From: Marinomonas sp. UCMA 3892
Lineage (GTDB): Bacteria > Pseudomonadota > Gammaproteobacteria > Pseudomonadales > Marinomonadaceae
DNA: 64,000 nucleotides
Assembly (NCBI RefSeq): GCF_012726345.1
Contig: NZ_PTXN01000014.1
Span: 63,283 to 127,282 of the forward strand
Reading direction: 5' to 3'
Part shown: piece after piece, positions 52,975 through 61,572 of the stretch
Layout: each line of letters begins with the position of its first letter
Numbering within the stretch: position 1 is the stretch's first letter
Made by a program: the position numbers and the translations under genes
Notes under the pieces: generated by a model
What the model saw: only the letters and a program-made list of their open reading frames with translations
The model's database searches: none
What the model was told of the DNA's origin: nothing

Positions 52975-53196
52975 CTATCTAATTTTAGTGACGGCAATCA
53001 GTTTATTCATGTCATCAAATTCTACTTCAAAATAGCCGTAAATGCCTTGATGAGTCACAAAACGCTGAAAAGCCGATAAGGGCAACTGAACTTTACGCCC
53101 ATCTAGGCTGCTCGCGACTAGGTTTTTCGCTACACCTGTATACATAGCTTCATATTTAAACGCGGGCAAAGCCACATTTAATACAATTTTCGCCAT
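52975..53196 (-). CDS. DUF2835-family protein
   Basis: The 73-residue protein matches DUF2835: IVLNVALPAFKYEAMYTGVA, then SLDGRKVQLPLSAFQRFVTH and GIYGYFEVEFDDMNKLI. This beta-rich family is common in marine gammaproteobacteria and its role is unknown. It is convergent with nothing nearby; pyrD lies downstream with about 130 bases between them. The start has a CAGGACG-type ribosome-binding site. Confidence 0.82.
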   Translation of the reverse strand: MAKIVLNVALPAFKYEAMYTGVAKNLVASSLDGRKVQLPLSAFQRFVTHQGIYGYFEVEFDDMNKLIAVTKIR

Positions 53197-53282
53197 TTTT
53201 TCGTCCTGTGCTTACGTTACCCTTACAGAGATCACCCTGTGCGTAAAGATTTGAATCCGATAAGATGAAGGCTATTATATGG

Positions 53283-53466
53283 AGACCTTTGCACGAAGTC
53301 ACGAGCGAAGCCAAGACGAAACAAAAACAGGCGCAAAATCCGATAACTACATAGATGTAATTATTAGGACGACGCAGGACTCCAAAGCCGAGCTTATAGT
53401 TTATAAATGAGCACTTTGAACCTGTTTTAACAAAGTATTGATGAGCATAGTCGTTTTGCAAGGGTT
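53283..53466. repeat. MITE-like intergenic repeat, copy 2
   Basis: Starts AGACCTTTGCACGAAGTCACG and ends CGTTTTGCAAGGG, with inverted ends (CCTTTGCA / TGCAAGG). It shares CACGAGCGAAGCCAAGACGA and TATAAATGAGCA with the copy at 9841-9976 but is longer by about 50 bases. It lies upstream of the MoxR gene and downstream of DUF2835's start. Confidence 0.78.
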
Positions 53467-53517
53467 TCATCTTGCGTTGACACTTTTATTGACAAAAGTA
53501 TAAGGAACCTAGGTTCG

Positions 53518-54486
53518 ATGGTAACTGTAATTGAGCAATTAAAAGATCACCTAAATCACGCCGTTGTTGGCCAACCAGATTTAACCCATGAATTACTTGT
53601 CGCTTTAATCGCTAATGGCCATGTGCTTCTAGAAGGACCACCAGGCATAGCAAAAACCACCGCTGCAAAAGCTCTTGCCAATGCTATCGACAGCCGCTTC
53701 CAACGAATTCAATTTACGCCAGACTTGTTACCCGGCGATGTGACAGGCTCCGATATTTATCAGCAAGAAACGGGCAAGTTCAGCTTTATCCCCGGCCCTA
53801 TTATGAACGACATCGTACTAGCTGACGAGATCAATCGCGCCCCAGCTAAAGTACAATCTGCGTTGCTTGAAGCCATGGGCGAGAGACAGGTTACCGTTGG
53901 CAATCATAGCTACCCACTGTCTGCACTGTTTTTCGTCATTGCCACACAAAACCCAATCGAGCAAGAAGGCACTTATCCTTTGCCTGAAGCACAGCTTGAT
54001 CGTTTTATGATGAAGATAAATCTCGGCTATCCAAGCGCTGCCAGCGAATTAGATGTACTGAGGTTAGTGCGTCAGCAAGATTTGCACAAAACCTCTACAA
54101 GCAAACCTCAACCAATTTGCCAACCTCATGAAATCCTTGAACTTCAGCATAAAGCCTTATCTTTGTATATGTCTGAAAGTGTTGAGCAATACATAGTACA
54201 GCTCGTCATGGCGACTCGCCAGCCAGAACTTTATTTAGGCGAAGCGGGTAAAGGAACAAATTTGATTGAATTTGGCGCCAGCCCTCGTGGCACCTTGGCT
54301 CTTGATCGTTGTGCTCGTGCCAATGCATTAATAAACGGTAGAGACTTCGTCACACCAGACGATGTTCGCCAGATTGCTTTGCCAGTGTTACGCCATCGCA
54401 TCATCACAACGTTTGAAGCACAAGCCGCTGGGTTATCTGTTGACGATCTATTGAAAAGATTGATTAGTCACGTTCCTGCACTGTAA
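53518..54486 (+). CDS. MoxR-family AAA+ ATPase
   Basis: The 322-residue protein has Walker A (LEGPPGIAKTTAAKAL), Walker B (DIVLADEINRAPAKVQ) and sensor 1 (FFVIATQNPIEQEGTYPLPE), all typical of the MoxR branch. MoxR proteins are chaperone-like ATPases that work with vWA proteins, here encoded downstream, in envelope stress or aerotolerance (Bat) functions. It is the first gene of a six-gene operon. AAGGA precedes the ATG. Confidence 0.93.
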   Translation: MVTVIEQLKDHLNHAVVGQPDLTHELLVALIANGHVLLEGPPGIAKTTAAKALANAIDSRFQRIQFTPDLLPGDVTGSDIYQQETGKFSFIPGPIMNDIVLADEINRAPAKVQSALLEAMGERQVTVGNHSYPLSALFFVIATQNPIEQEGTYPLPEAQLDRFMMKINLGYPSAASELDVLRLVRQQDLHKTSTSKPQPICQPHEILELQHKALSLYMSESVEQYIVQLVMATRQPELYLGEAGKGTNLIEFGASPRGTLALDRCARANALINGRDFVTPDDVRQIALPVLRHRIITTFEAQAAGLSVDDLLKRLISHVPAL

Positions 54487-54519
54487 CTCAGGGAATCGCT
54501 GCAAAAGGCAAATAGTACG

Positions 54520-55431
54520 ATGAGTCCATTATTATCACCCGAATCTCCTGAGCTAGACGATGCCCATTTCGCTCTATTAGCGAGTTATGCTAAGCATTTA
54601 GGACGAGCACCTAAAGCCATTCGTTTTGCGACCAATTCAGGAGAGCGTCGTTCACGACAAAAAGGTCATGGCATGGAAATGCTCGAACTTCGGGCTTATC
54701 AAGCCAGCGACGACTTGCGGCATATTGATTGGCGAGTGACAGCTAGGACAGGCCAAGCTCATACTCGACTATATGCGCAAGAAAACGACCATCAACGGCT
54801 GTTATTGCTAGATCTGTCTAGCAGCGCTTATTTTGGAACTCGTCATACCTTTATTGCTACACGTTTTCTTCAGCTTGCCGGTATTATTGCGTGGCGCTCC
54901 AAGCAGCAAGGCGACACCCTGTCTTATCGAATCACCTATGGCAACCAAGAACACGCCAGCAATAAATCTGGCACTTTGGCCACGCTTTTAAGCCATTTAA
55001 AAGACGCATCTAAGATAGAAAACCGAATCAATGGCAGCAACACAACCAGTATTTGGTCGAACAGCCTGCTTGCTAACAAAGCTCACAATAAAGATGTGAT
55101 CATACTGACAGACAAACAGAGCTGGAACCAAGACGAAGAAAGTGCACTGATGAAGCTCGCCGAGCACAACTCCGTTCATTGGATACAAATCATCGATAGC
55201 AATGTCTTTAATCTACCTGCTGGCCAATACCAGATGGCCGACAATAACGGCATTAAACCTGTGACCATTACCAAAAACAGCATGCAACAAGCAAAAGCTG
55301 ATTTCCTCTCACAAAATACGTTAATGCGTAAAAAGCTGGCTTCTTTTGGCATTCGCCACCAAATATTTGATATCACTGAATCGCCCGAAAAAATTGCTCG
55401 TTACTTACTTTCGCAAGGAGCATTACACTGA
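54520..55431 (+). CDS. DUF58-family protein of the Bat operon
   Basis: The 303-residue protein carries the DUF58 signature (LELRAYQASDDLRHIDWRVT) and the conserved LLLLDLSSSAYFGTR-like stretch, a vWA-type MIDAS-like region. DUF58 proteins accompany MoxR ATPases. It has no membrane helix here. It lies 34 bases after the MoxR gene, and its stop overlaps the start of the next gene. The specific role is unknown. Confidence 0.9.
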   Translation: MSPLLSPESPELDDAHFALLASYAKHLGRAPKAIRFATNSGERRSRQKGHGMEMLELRAYQASDDLRHIDWRVTARTGQAHTRLYAQENDHQRLLLLDLSSSAYFGTRHTFIATRFLQLAGIIAWRSKQQGDTLSYRITYGNQEHASNKSGTLATLLSHLKDASKIENRINGSNTTSIWSNSLLANKAHNKDVIILTDKQSWNQDEESALMKLAEHNSVHWIQIIDSNVFNLPAGQYQMADNNGIKPVTITKNSMQQAKADFLSQNTLMRKKLASFGIRHQIFDITESPEKIARYLLSQGALH

Positions 55432-55928
55432 TGCCCGTCGCACAAGCTCCTCTACAATCAGCAACACACGCAATAGACTTGCCACACAAAGCTTACATGC
55501 TGCCGCAATCTGTTCCTATGTGGCCGCCCGTTTGGTGGACCTGGCTTATTGTTGTAGCTGTTATTCTATTCATTATAGGCTTGCTCGCCTTATGGTATCG
55601 ACGCCACAAAAAGCGCACATACCGACGAGAAGCATTGTCAGCTATCACCAATACATCGAGCGAGCTGAGCGATAAAGACTGCATTTTACTTTGCCACGAA
55701 ATGGTTCGACGCTGCCTTATTAGTGAAGGCAAAACAGAAACCGCCGCTTTGCCCAGTAAAACCTTGTTTGAAACGCTAGATAAATCCATGCCAGCAAAAT
55801 GGCAGTTTTCTTCTCTTGGTAGCGAGTTTATAGACGGTCCTTATAGAAGCCAGATTGAACTAACCACTGAACAACGTAGCGCTATGATAAAAAACATTTG
55901 TTATTGGATAAGGAAACACCATGCTTGA
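55431..55928 (+). CDS. DUF4381-family membrane protein
   Basis: The 165-residue protein has one central membrane helix (WWTWLIVVAVILFIIGLLAL) and a basic region after it (WYRRHKKRTYRREALS), then a helical soluble part. It matches DUF4381 members of Bat operons. It starts within the preceding stop codon and overlaps the next gene by 8 bases. Its role may be to hold the vWA proteins at the membrane; this is inferred from context. Confidence 0.87.
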   Translation: MPVAQAPLQSATHAIDLPHKAYMLPQSVPMWPPVWWTWLIVVAVILFIIGLLALWYRRHKKRTYRREALSAITNTSSELSDKDCILLCHEMVRRCLISEGKTETAALPSKTLFETLDKSMPAKWQFSSLGSEFIDGPYRSQIELTTEQRSAMIKNICYWIRKHHA

Positions 55929-56949
55929 ATTATCTTGGCCTTGGTTCCTTCTTCTTTTACCTTTGCCCATTATTATGTATTTTCTGCCAAAAGCTAAGCC
56001 AAAAGGCGATGGCATTTGGTGGGGTAATACGGAACAACTAGTCAATCACCAAGATGGAAAAGCGATACCTAAACGCCCGACTTTACGTTACGCCTGCCTG
56101 TTGGTTTCTTGGATTTTGCTGATCTTTGCTATGACCCAACCGATTTGGTTAGGCGAACCGACAAAAGTCACTCCGTCAGGTCGAGACTTACTCATTGCTC
56201 TTGATTTATCTGGCAGTATGCAAGTTACCGACATGGCACTCAACGGCCAACCGGCAAACCGATTAGAAGCCGCCAAATCTGTCTTGTCTGACTTTATTCA
56301 AGAACGCCGCGGCGATCGTATTGGTATTATCGTTTTTGGCTCAAAAGCCTATCTACAAGCACCACTAAGCTTTGATACCAAGACGATTAATCAGCTAGTG
56401 CAAGAAGCTCAAATTGGTTTTGCTGGCGAACAGACGGCCATTGGCGATGCTATCGGACTGGGAATAAAAAGACTCGAAGATAAACCCTCCGATAAAAAAG
56501 TGCTTATTTTAATGACGGATGGCGCAAATACCGCAGGGCGAGTTCAACCTCAACAAGCCGCCGCCTTTGCCGCCTCACAAAACGTAAAAATCCACACCAT
56601 AGGCATTGGCGCAGACAGCATGATTGTACAAAGCTTTTTTGGGCCCAAAGCCATCAATCCTTCAAGCGATCTAGACGAAACACTATTAAAAAACATTGCC
56701 GCACAAACAGGTGGTGAATACTTCCGCGCCAAAAGCACCGAAGATCTACAAGCTATTTATCAAACACTTGATGCGTTAGAACCAACTCCTGCCGAAGATA
56801 TTTGGCAACGACCACTGACCAGCTTGTTCCATTGGCTAGGTCTTGGCTCGATTATTTTTCTAGGTTTGGCACTACTCGCCAGCAAGCAACTTACATTGAA
56901 TAGTAACTTTTTTCATAAAAGAACCTCGCGCAAAGGAGGTCAAGCATGA
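55921..56949 (+). CDS. batA: vWA domain membrane protein, BatA-type
   Basis: The 342-residue protein has an N-terminal helix pair (WPWFLLLLPLPIIMYFLP; LLVSWILLIFAMTQPIW), a von Willebrand A domain with MIDAS motif DxSxS (LLIALDLSGSMQVTDM) and the T-D-G segment (LILMTDGANTAG), and a C-terminal helix (GLGSIIFLGLALLASKQL). It is the BatA-type inner membrane vWA protein of aerotolerance operons. It overlaps both neighbours. Metal-dependent binding to a partner is expected. Confidence 0.92.
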   Translation: MLELSWPWFLLLLPLPIIMYFLPKAKPKGDGIWWGNTEQLVNHQDGKAIPKRPTLRYACLLVSWILLIFAMTQPIWLGEPTKVTPSGRDLLIALDLSGSMQVTDMALNGQPANRLEAAKSVLSDFIQERRGDRIGIIVFGSKAYLQAPLSFDTKTINQLVQEAQIGFAGEQTAIGDAIGLGIKRLEDKPSDKKVLILMTDGANTAGRVQPQQAAAFAASQNVKIHTIGIGADSMIVQSFFGPKAINPSSDLDETLLKNIAAQTGGEYFRAKSTEDLQAIYQTLDALEPTPAEDIWQRPLTSLFHWLGLGSIIFLGLALLASKQLTLNSNFFHKRTSRKGGQA

Positions 56950-58709
56950 TGCTTTTTGACTTGATTCACTTTGAACGTCCCTACTGGCTTATGTTGCTAC
57001 CTGTTACCTTGCTACTGGCGTATTTCATCACCGCAAAAAGCTCGAACAAAAGCACGCTCAATAAAGTGGTCGATCAACGATTGATGCAGCATTTGGTTTA
57101 TCAAAATACCTCCAGTAACGTGAATAAATGGCTTGGTTTAGCGGCAATATCATTGTGTTGGATTGGTTTAGCTGGCATCAGCTGGACAAAAGCGCCAACC
57201 ACCATGTTTGAAAATACCCAGAAAACTATCTTAGTTGTTGATCAATCGCTATCTATGTACGCGACCGACATTAAGCCCAATAGACAAACTCAGTTAAAGC
57301 AAACCATTCGCGACATACTGGCACAAAGTAAAGAAGGTGATATTGCACTGGTCGCATTTGCTGGCGAAGGCTTTGTAATCAGCCCCTTCAGCCAAGACAG
57401 AGAAACCATCACCCATTTTCTGCTCGCATTAGATCCAATCATCATGCCAACGTATGGTAGTAGCTTGACCAGTGGTATTGAAACTGCATTGTCTCTTAGT
57501 AAAGACGACGCCACACCACTGCACCTTATTGTGTTAACAGATGATCTTAGCGAACAAGATAAGACGGCAATCCCTGCGTTATTTAAAGGCAAAAACATAC
57601 AGTTAGATTTAGTAGCCGTTGGCACAACGAACACATCACTGATTAAGCTACCTGACGGTCAAATCTTGAGAAAGAATGGCAAAAATGTCATGCCAATAAC
57701 ACCTATAAAAGAGTTAAAAAAACTCACAACATCGCTTGGCGGGTCTTTTCACCAAGGACGCTTAAACTCTCAGGAGCTAGCGCAGATCACCAATACCTCA
57801 TTGGATAATCAGCAAACTCAAAAAGCACAAAATAAAAGTATACATTGGATAGAACAAGGCCAATGGCTTGCTTTACCCTTTCTACTTTGGCTGGCATTGC
57901 AGTTTCGCAAAGGCGTGCTTTTTATGCTGCTGGTTAGCATCTTTTATTTACCTTCCGAGAGGCTACAGGCATCGCCTCTTGATTGGTTTATGACGCCAGA
58001 TCAAAAAGGTCAACAAGCTGTGGATCAGGGAAATTGGCAAGCTGCAGACCAATACTTTCAGCAACCAGAATGGAAAGCGGCATCATCGTACGCTTTAGAA
58101 AATTATCCTGAAACGATTCAGCAGCTAGAAAGCCTAAAAAGAAATTCGGTAGAAAATTATAATTTAGGTAATGCGTTGGCATTATCAGGCGATACTGAAA
58201 AGGCTATTCGAGCCTATGAAAAAGCATTGGAACAAGATCCTTCACTAAAAGCCGCCAAAGACAATCTCGATTACTTAAAAAAGCAGCAACAAGAACAACA
58301 AAAGAAAGACCAGCAGAAAAAAGAACAGGAAAAATCTAAACAACAAGACAAAGAGAAAAATCAAAACAAACAACCCAACCAGTCTGATGCAGATAATAAA
58401 AGCGATTCAGAGGATAAAAACGACTCAAAAGATCCGTCTGACTCAAAAAAAGATAATAAAAAGAACGAAAAACAAGACAAAAACAAGACTCCTGAGGATA
58501 ATAAGGAAGGTGAAAACTCAGACGAACAAAAACAGAAAAAACCTGAAAACACACAGTTAGACAAAGAAAAAACACAAGCGCTGAACCAGTGGCTAAGACA
58601 AATCCAAGACGACCCGGGATTACTACTGCAACGCAAGCTCTGGTATTTACACCAAGAAAAGCGCAATGAAAATCGATTTTCGCAAGAGGATGGGCAAAAC
58701 CCATGGTAA
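56946..58709 (+). CDS. batB: Fused vWA-TPR membrane protein, BatB/BatC-type
   Basis: The 587-residue protein combines a vWA domain (MIDAS DxSxS in ILVVDQSLSMYATDI, and LIVLTDDLSEQDKT) between membrane helices, then a TPR repeat (YNLGNALALSGDTEKAIRAY, EKALEQDPSLKAAKDN). It finishes in a long K/E/D/Q/N-rich tail of about 130 residues. In many bacteria the vWA and TPR parts are separate BatB and BatC genes, so this is a fusion. The tail is of low complexity, like other BatC proteins, and is probably disordered. It overlaps both neighbours. Confidence 0.92.
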   Translation: MMLFDLIHFERPYWLMLLPVTLLLAYFITAKSSNKSTLNKVVDQRLMQHLVYQNTSSNVNKWLGLAAISLCWIGLAGISWTKAPTTMFENTQKTILVVDQSLSMYATDIKPNRQTQLKQTIRDILAQSKEGDIALVAFAGEGFVISPFSQDRETITHFLLALDPIIMPTYGSSLTSGIETALSLSKDDATPLHLIVLTDDLSEQDKTAIPALFKGKNIQLDLVAVGTTNTSLIKLPDGQILRKNGKNVMPITPIKELKKLTTSLGGSFHQGRLNSQELAQITNTSLDNQQTQKAQNKSIHWIEQGQWLALPFLLWLALQFRKGVLFMLLVSIFYLPSERLQASPLDWFMTPDQKGQQAVDQGNWQAADQYFQQPEWKAASSYALENYPETIQQLESLKRNSVENYNLGNALALSGDTEKAIRAYEKALEQDPSLKAAKDNLDYLKKQQQEQQKKDQQKKEQEKSKQQDKEKNQNKQPNQSDADNKSDSEDKNDSKDPSDSKKDNKKNEKQDKNKTPEDNKEGENSDEQKQKKPENTQLDKEKTQALNQWLRQIQDDPGLLLQRKLWYLHQEKRNENRFSQEDGQNPW

Positions 58710-60538
58710 TAAAGCAATACTTCCTTTCATTAATATCGCAAAACAAGCCAAGTCGCTTGTTTTTCTCACTAATGACAACTCTGCTTTTTATTACATTATC
58801 AAGCTCTCTTCATGCCGCCAGCGTTACTGCCTCCCTTAATAAAAATGTTGCCACTGAAAATGAAGTGGTACAGCTAACATTACGCGCTGACTTTTCTGAC
58901 ACTGGAAATGGCCCTGATCTATCTCCATTGGAACGTGATTTTGATATTTTAGGTAAAAGCCAAAATAGCCAATTTAGCTTCAACTTAGGCACCAGCACGG
59001 CTTTAAACTTTTGGGTTGTCACCTTGATGCCAAAATCTGTCGGCACGGTTGAAATTCCGCCGATTAAAATAGGCAATTACGAATCGCAACCTATTAGACT
59101 TACCATTAAAAGCTCCCCGCAGCTCTTGGACGGCAATGGTAATCCGCCAGTCATGTTAAAAACAGAAGTCTCTGAAATAGAGCCATACCTTCAGCAAGAA
59201 GTCATACTGAGCATCAAACTTTATACGTCAGTTGCACTCCAGAATGCGAATCGATCAGTTCCTTCGCATCCTGATCTTGTCATTGAAAGACTTGCTGACG
59301 ACCAGATGAATTATCAAACGGTGAATGGCACACAGTATCAGGTGATTACGCGGGACTATTTAGCGTTTCCACAGCGTAGCGGTCTATTGACGATACCGCC
59401 CCAAAGCATTCAAGCAATGATCAACACATCAACAGGCAGAAGAATGATTAAGGTTCAAAGCGAACCGCTCAACCTGCAAGTGACTCCTATCCCAGCCAGC
59501 TATACGGGTGATGCTTGGTTGCCTAGCAGCAAAGTAACCGTCTCAACCTCTCTTGATAAGTCGAGTGATACCCCAAGAGTGGGCGACACTCTTATTTGGA
59601 CGATTAACATCAGCGCTAAAGGTGCGCTACCAGAACAGATTCCAACACTAGACTTTAACAGCACTCGCAATTACAAGCTGTATCCAAAACCACCTAAGTT
59701 CGACAATCAAAAAACAGCCGACGGTGTGACTGGTAGCCAAAGCATCACGGTTGAAGTGGTGCCAACAGAACAAGGAACCCTTGCATTACCAGACATCTAT
59801 ATCACCTATTGGGACACTGAAACAAGAACAATCAGTACGGCCAGCGCCTCAACAAAAGGCATTGAAATAGCACCATTACCCAGCGCTTCAAGCAAGGCAA
59901 ATGATTCCACTGCCAACAAACAAACAATCAGTGAACCGCTGCCAGCACAAACTCGCTCCGTAGCACCTATTTCTTTGGCAAAAAAACCCATTGAAAAAAC
60001 TACACAATCAACTCAGATCAAACCTGAAAATGGATTAGATCTAGAAGTACTACAAACAGAAGATGGCTTTTCACTGCGTCATTACCTAATTGCCGGATTA
60101 CTTTTCTTGACCGCCACCATGCTAACTATATGGGTTATTATTTGGTTCAAGCGCAAAAAATCACAGCCAGATGACATTTACCAAGTCCCTACCTTGCAAG
60201 AATTTGCACCATTAAGTACCTCAGATGAACAAAGCGCCTACAAAGCACTGATTGAATGCTGCCGACAAAACAGCCTCCAATCTTTAAGACCAAGTCTATT
60301 AGAATGGGCTCGCCATCGCTGGGGAGACAATGAAATTCGTAGTGTTGATGACATAAAACGCCTAACATCCGTTCAAGTAACTCAACTTCTTATGGAAGCA
60401 GAGTTAATGCTGTACTCAAACAATCCAGCCCATGAATGGCAAGGAGAACCTCTTGCCAATGCTCTTGAAGAGTACACAAGTGGACAAGCCAAGCCTTCGC
60501 AGGCTAGCCAGCTAAAAACGCTTTACCCAAACTTTTAA
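58703..60538 (+). CDS. batD: BatD-type protein
   Basis: The 611-residue protein has a signal peptide (LFFSLMTTLLFITLSSSLHA), a large beta-sandwich-rich periplasmic region (NKNVATENEVVQLTLRADFS, PKSVGTVEIPPIKIGNYES) and one C-terminal membrane helix (LIAGLLFLTATMLTIWVIIW) before a cytoplasmic tail. This matches BatD of aerotolerance operons, last in the gene order. It overlaps the previous gene and is followed closely by the DyP peroxidase gene, which may share the transcript. Confidence 0.9.
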   Translation: MVIKQYFLSLISQNKPSRLFFSLMTTLLFITLSSSLHAASVTASLNKNVATENEVVQLTLRADFSDTGNGPDLSPLERDFDILGKSQNSQFSFNLGTSTALNFWVVTLMPKSVGTVEIPPIKIGNYESQPIRLTIKSSPQLLDGNGNPPVMLKTEVSEIEPYLQQEVILSIKLYTSVALQNANRSVPSHPDLVIERLADDQMNYQTVNGTQYQVITRDYLAFPQRSGLLTIPPQSIQAMINTSTGRRMIKVQSEPLNLQVTPIPASYTGDAWLPSSKVTVSTSLDKSSDTPRVGDTLIWTINISAKGALPEQIPTLDFNSTRNYKLYPKPPKFDNQKTADGVTGSQSITVEVVPTEQGTLALPDIYITYWDTETRTISTASASTKGIEIAPLPSASSKANDSTANKQTISEPLPAQTRSVAPISLAKKPIEKTTQSTQIKPENGLDLEVLQTEDGFSLRHYLIAGLLFLTATMLTIWVIIWFKRKKSQPDDIYQVPTLQEFAPLSTSDEQSAYKALIECCRQNSLQSLRPSLLEWARHRWGDNEIRSVDDIKRLTSVQVTQLLMEAELMLYSNNPAHEWQGEPLANALEEYTSGQAKPSQASQLKTLYPNF

Positions 60539-60565
60539 TGAATGTTATTTCCTAAAAGGACAACC

Positions 60566-61492
60566 ATGATGACACCTTTTCAATCTGGCATTATTGCCGA
60601 AGCCTCAAGCGATGCCCTTTTTATTACACTTAACGTGAATAGATCCGAAATTAGCGCCCTAAAAAGGGCCCTAGCTGCGGCTCCTGCGCTTATTGAAGAA
60701 CTACAAGCACAATTTCCTGCAGCAGAGTTACACGCTTCCATCGGCCTAAGTAGCCTTATATGGGATGAACTAGATACGACTCGCCCACAGTTTCTTACCA
60801 CCTTCCCTCATATCACCGGCAAAGATGTTGAGTTCACACCAACTGATGTAGATCTGGTTCTTCACATTCGCTCCTCTCGACATGATGCAACTTACCAGTT
60901 GGCTAGCGTTCTTTTTAAAGCCTTTGGCAACAGCGTTAAGTTAGTCGACGAAGTCAGTTGCTTTAAGTATTTAGATAATCGTGATTTGACTGGATTTGTT
61001 GATGGCACTGAAAACCCAGCCGGCGAACAACGCAAGGCAGTGGCTCTAGTTGGTGATGAAGACCTAAGGTTTGAACATGGCTCATACTTCAATTTAATAC
61101 GTTTTGTTCATGACTTAGAAAAATGGGAAAAAGAAGATATCAAAACTCAGGAAGATACATACGGACGAACCAAGCACACCAACCAAGAATATCCATCAGC
61201 AGAAAAATCAGTCCACGCTCATACCAAGCGCACCTCACTGAAAGATGAAAATGGCAACTCGATGGAAATCTTGCGCCACAGTATGCCATTCGCTTCTTTA
61301 AGAGAAAAAGGCCTTATGTTTGCTAGTTACAGCAAGACGCCCGTGATTTTTAATCTAATGCTGGAAAGCATGGTGAAAGGCGATGAAAACGGTAATACAG
61401 ACCATCTGATGAAGTACACTCGCGCAACAACAGGACAGGCTTTCTTTGTACCTTCGAACCAATGGCTAACATCTCTTTCTAACAGCAAGTAA
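60566..61492 (+). CDS. DyP-type peroxidase
   Basis: The protein (308 residues from the ATG at 60566, chosen because AAAGGA lies 5 bases upstream; an ATG at 60569 is possible) has the DyP hallmark GFVDGTENPAG, a conserved aspartate at the heme side, and the proximal-type histidine in VHAHTKRTSLKDENG. It reduces peroxide with heme, and some members act in iron retrieval or dye oxidation. No signal peptide is seen, so it is cytoplasmic or encapsulin-bound; no encapsulin gene is adjacent. It lies close behind batD and is followed by a terminator. Confidence 0.9.
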   Translation: MMTPFQSGIIAEASSDALFITLNVNRSEISALKRALAAAPALIEELQAQFPAAELHASIGLSSLIWDELDTTRPQFLTTFPHITGKDVEFTPTDVDLVLHIRSSRHDATYQLASVLFKAFGNSVKLVDEVSCFKYLDNRDLTGFVDGTENPAGEQRKAVALVGDEDLRFEHGSYFNLIRFVHDLEKWEKEDIKTQEDTYGRTKHTNQEYPSAEKSVHAHTKRTSLKDENGNSMEILRHSMPFASLREKGLMFASYSKTPVIFNLMLESMVKGDENGNTDHLMKYTRATTGQAFFVPSNQWLTSLSNSK

Positions 61493-61524
61493 AAAATTTC
61501 ACCTGTTAAAGTTTCAAAGCAAAT

Positions 61525-61557
61525 AAAAAAGCCACTCAAATTTGAGTGGCTTTTTTT
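61525..61557. terminator. Bidirectional rho-independent terminator
   Basis: GCCACTCAAA and TTTGAGTGGC form a perfect stem with A6 on the left and T7 on the right. It ends the DyP and ppiD genes, which converge here. Confidence 0.93.
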
Positions 61558-61572
61558 GAGCAAAATTATCGT

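Noticed and set aside
53156..53470. A 104-residue frame on the minus strand over the MITE-like element
   Set aside because: It covers the repeat element and the start of the DUF2835 gene and has no recognisable protein character.
60542..60565. Longer start for the DyP peroxidase at 60542
   Set aside because: The ATG at 60566 has a better spaced AAAGGA, and the extra eight residues are not family-like.
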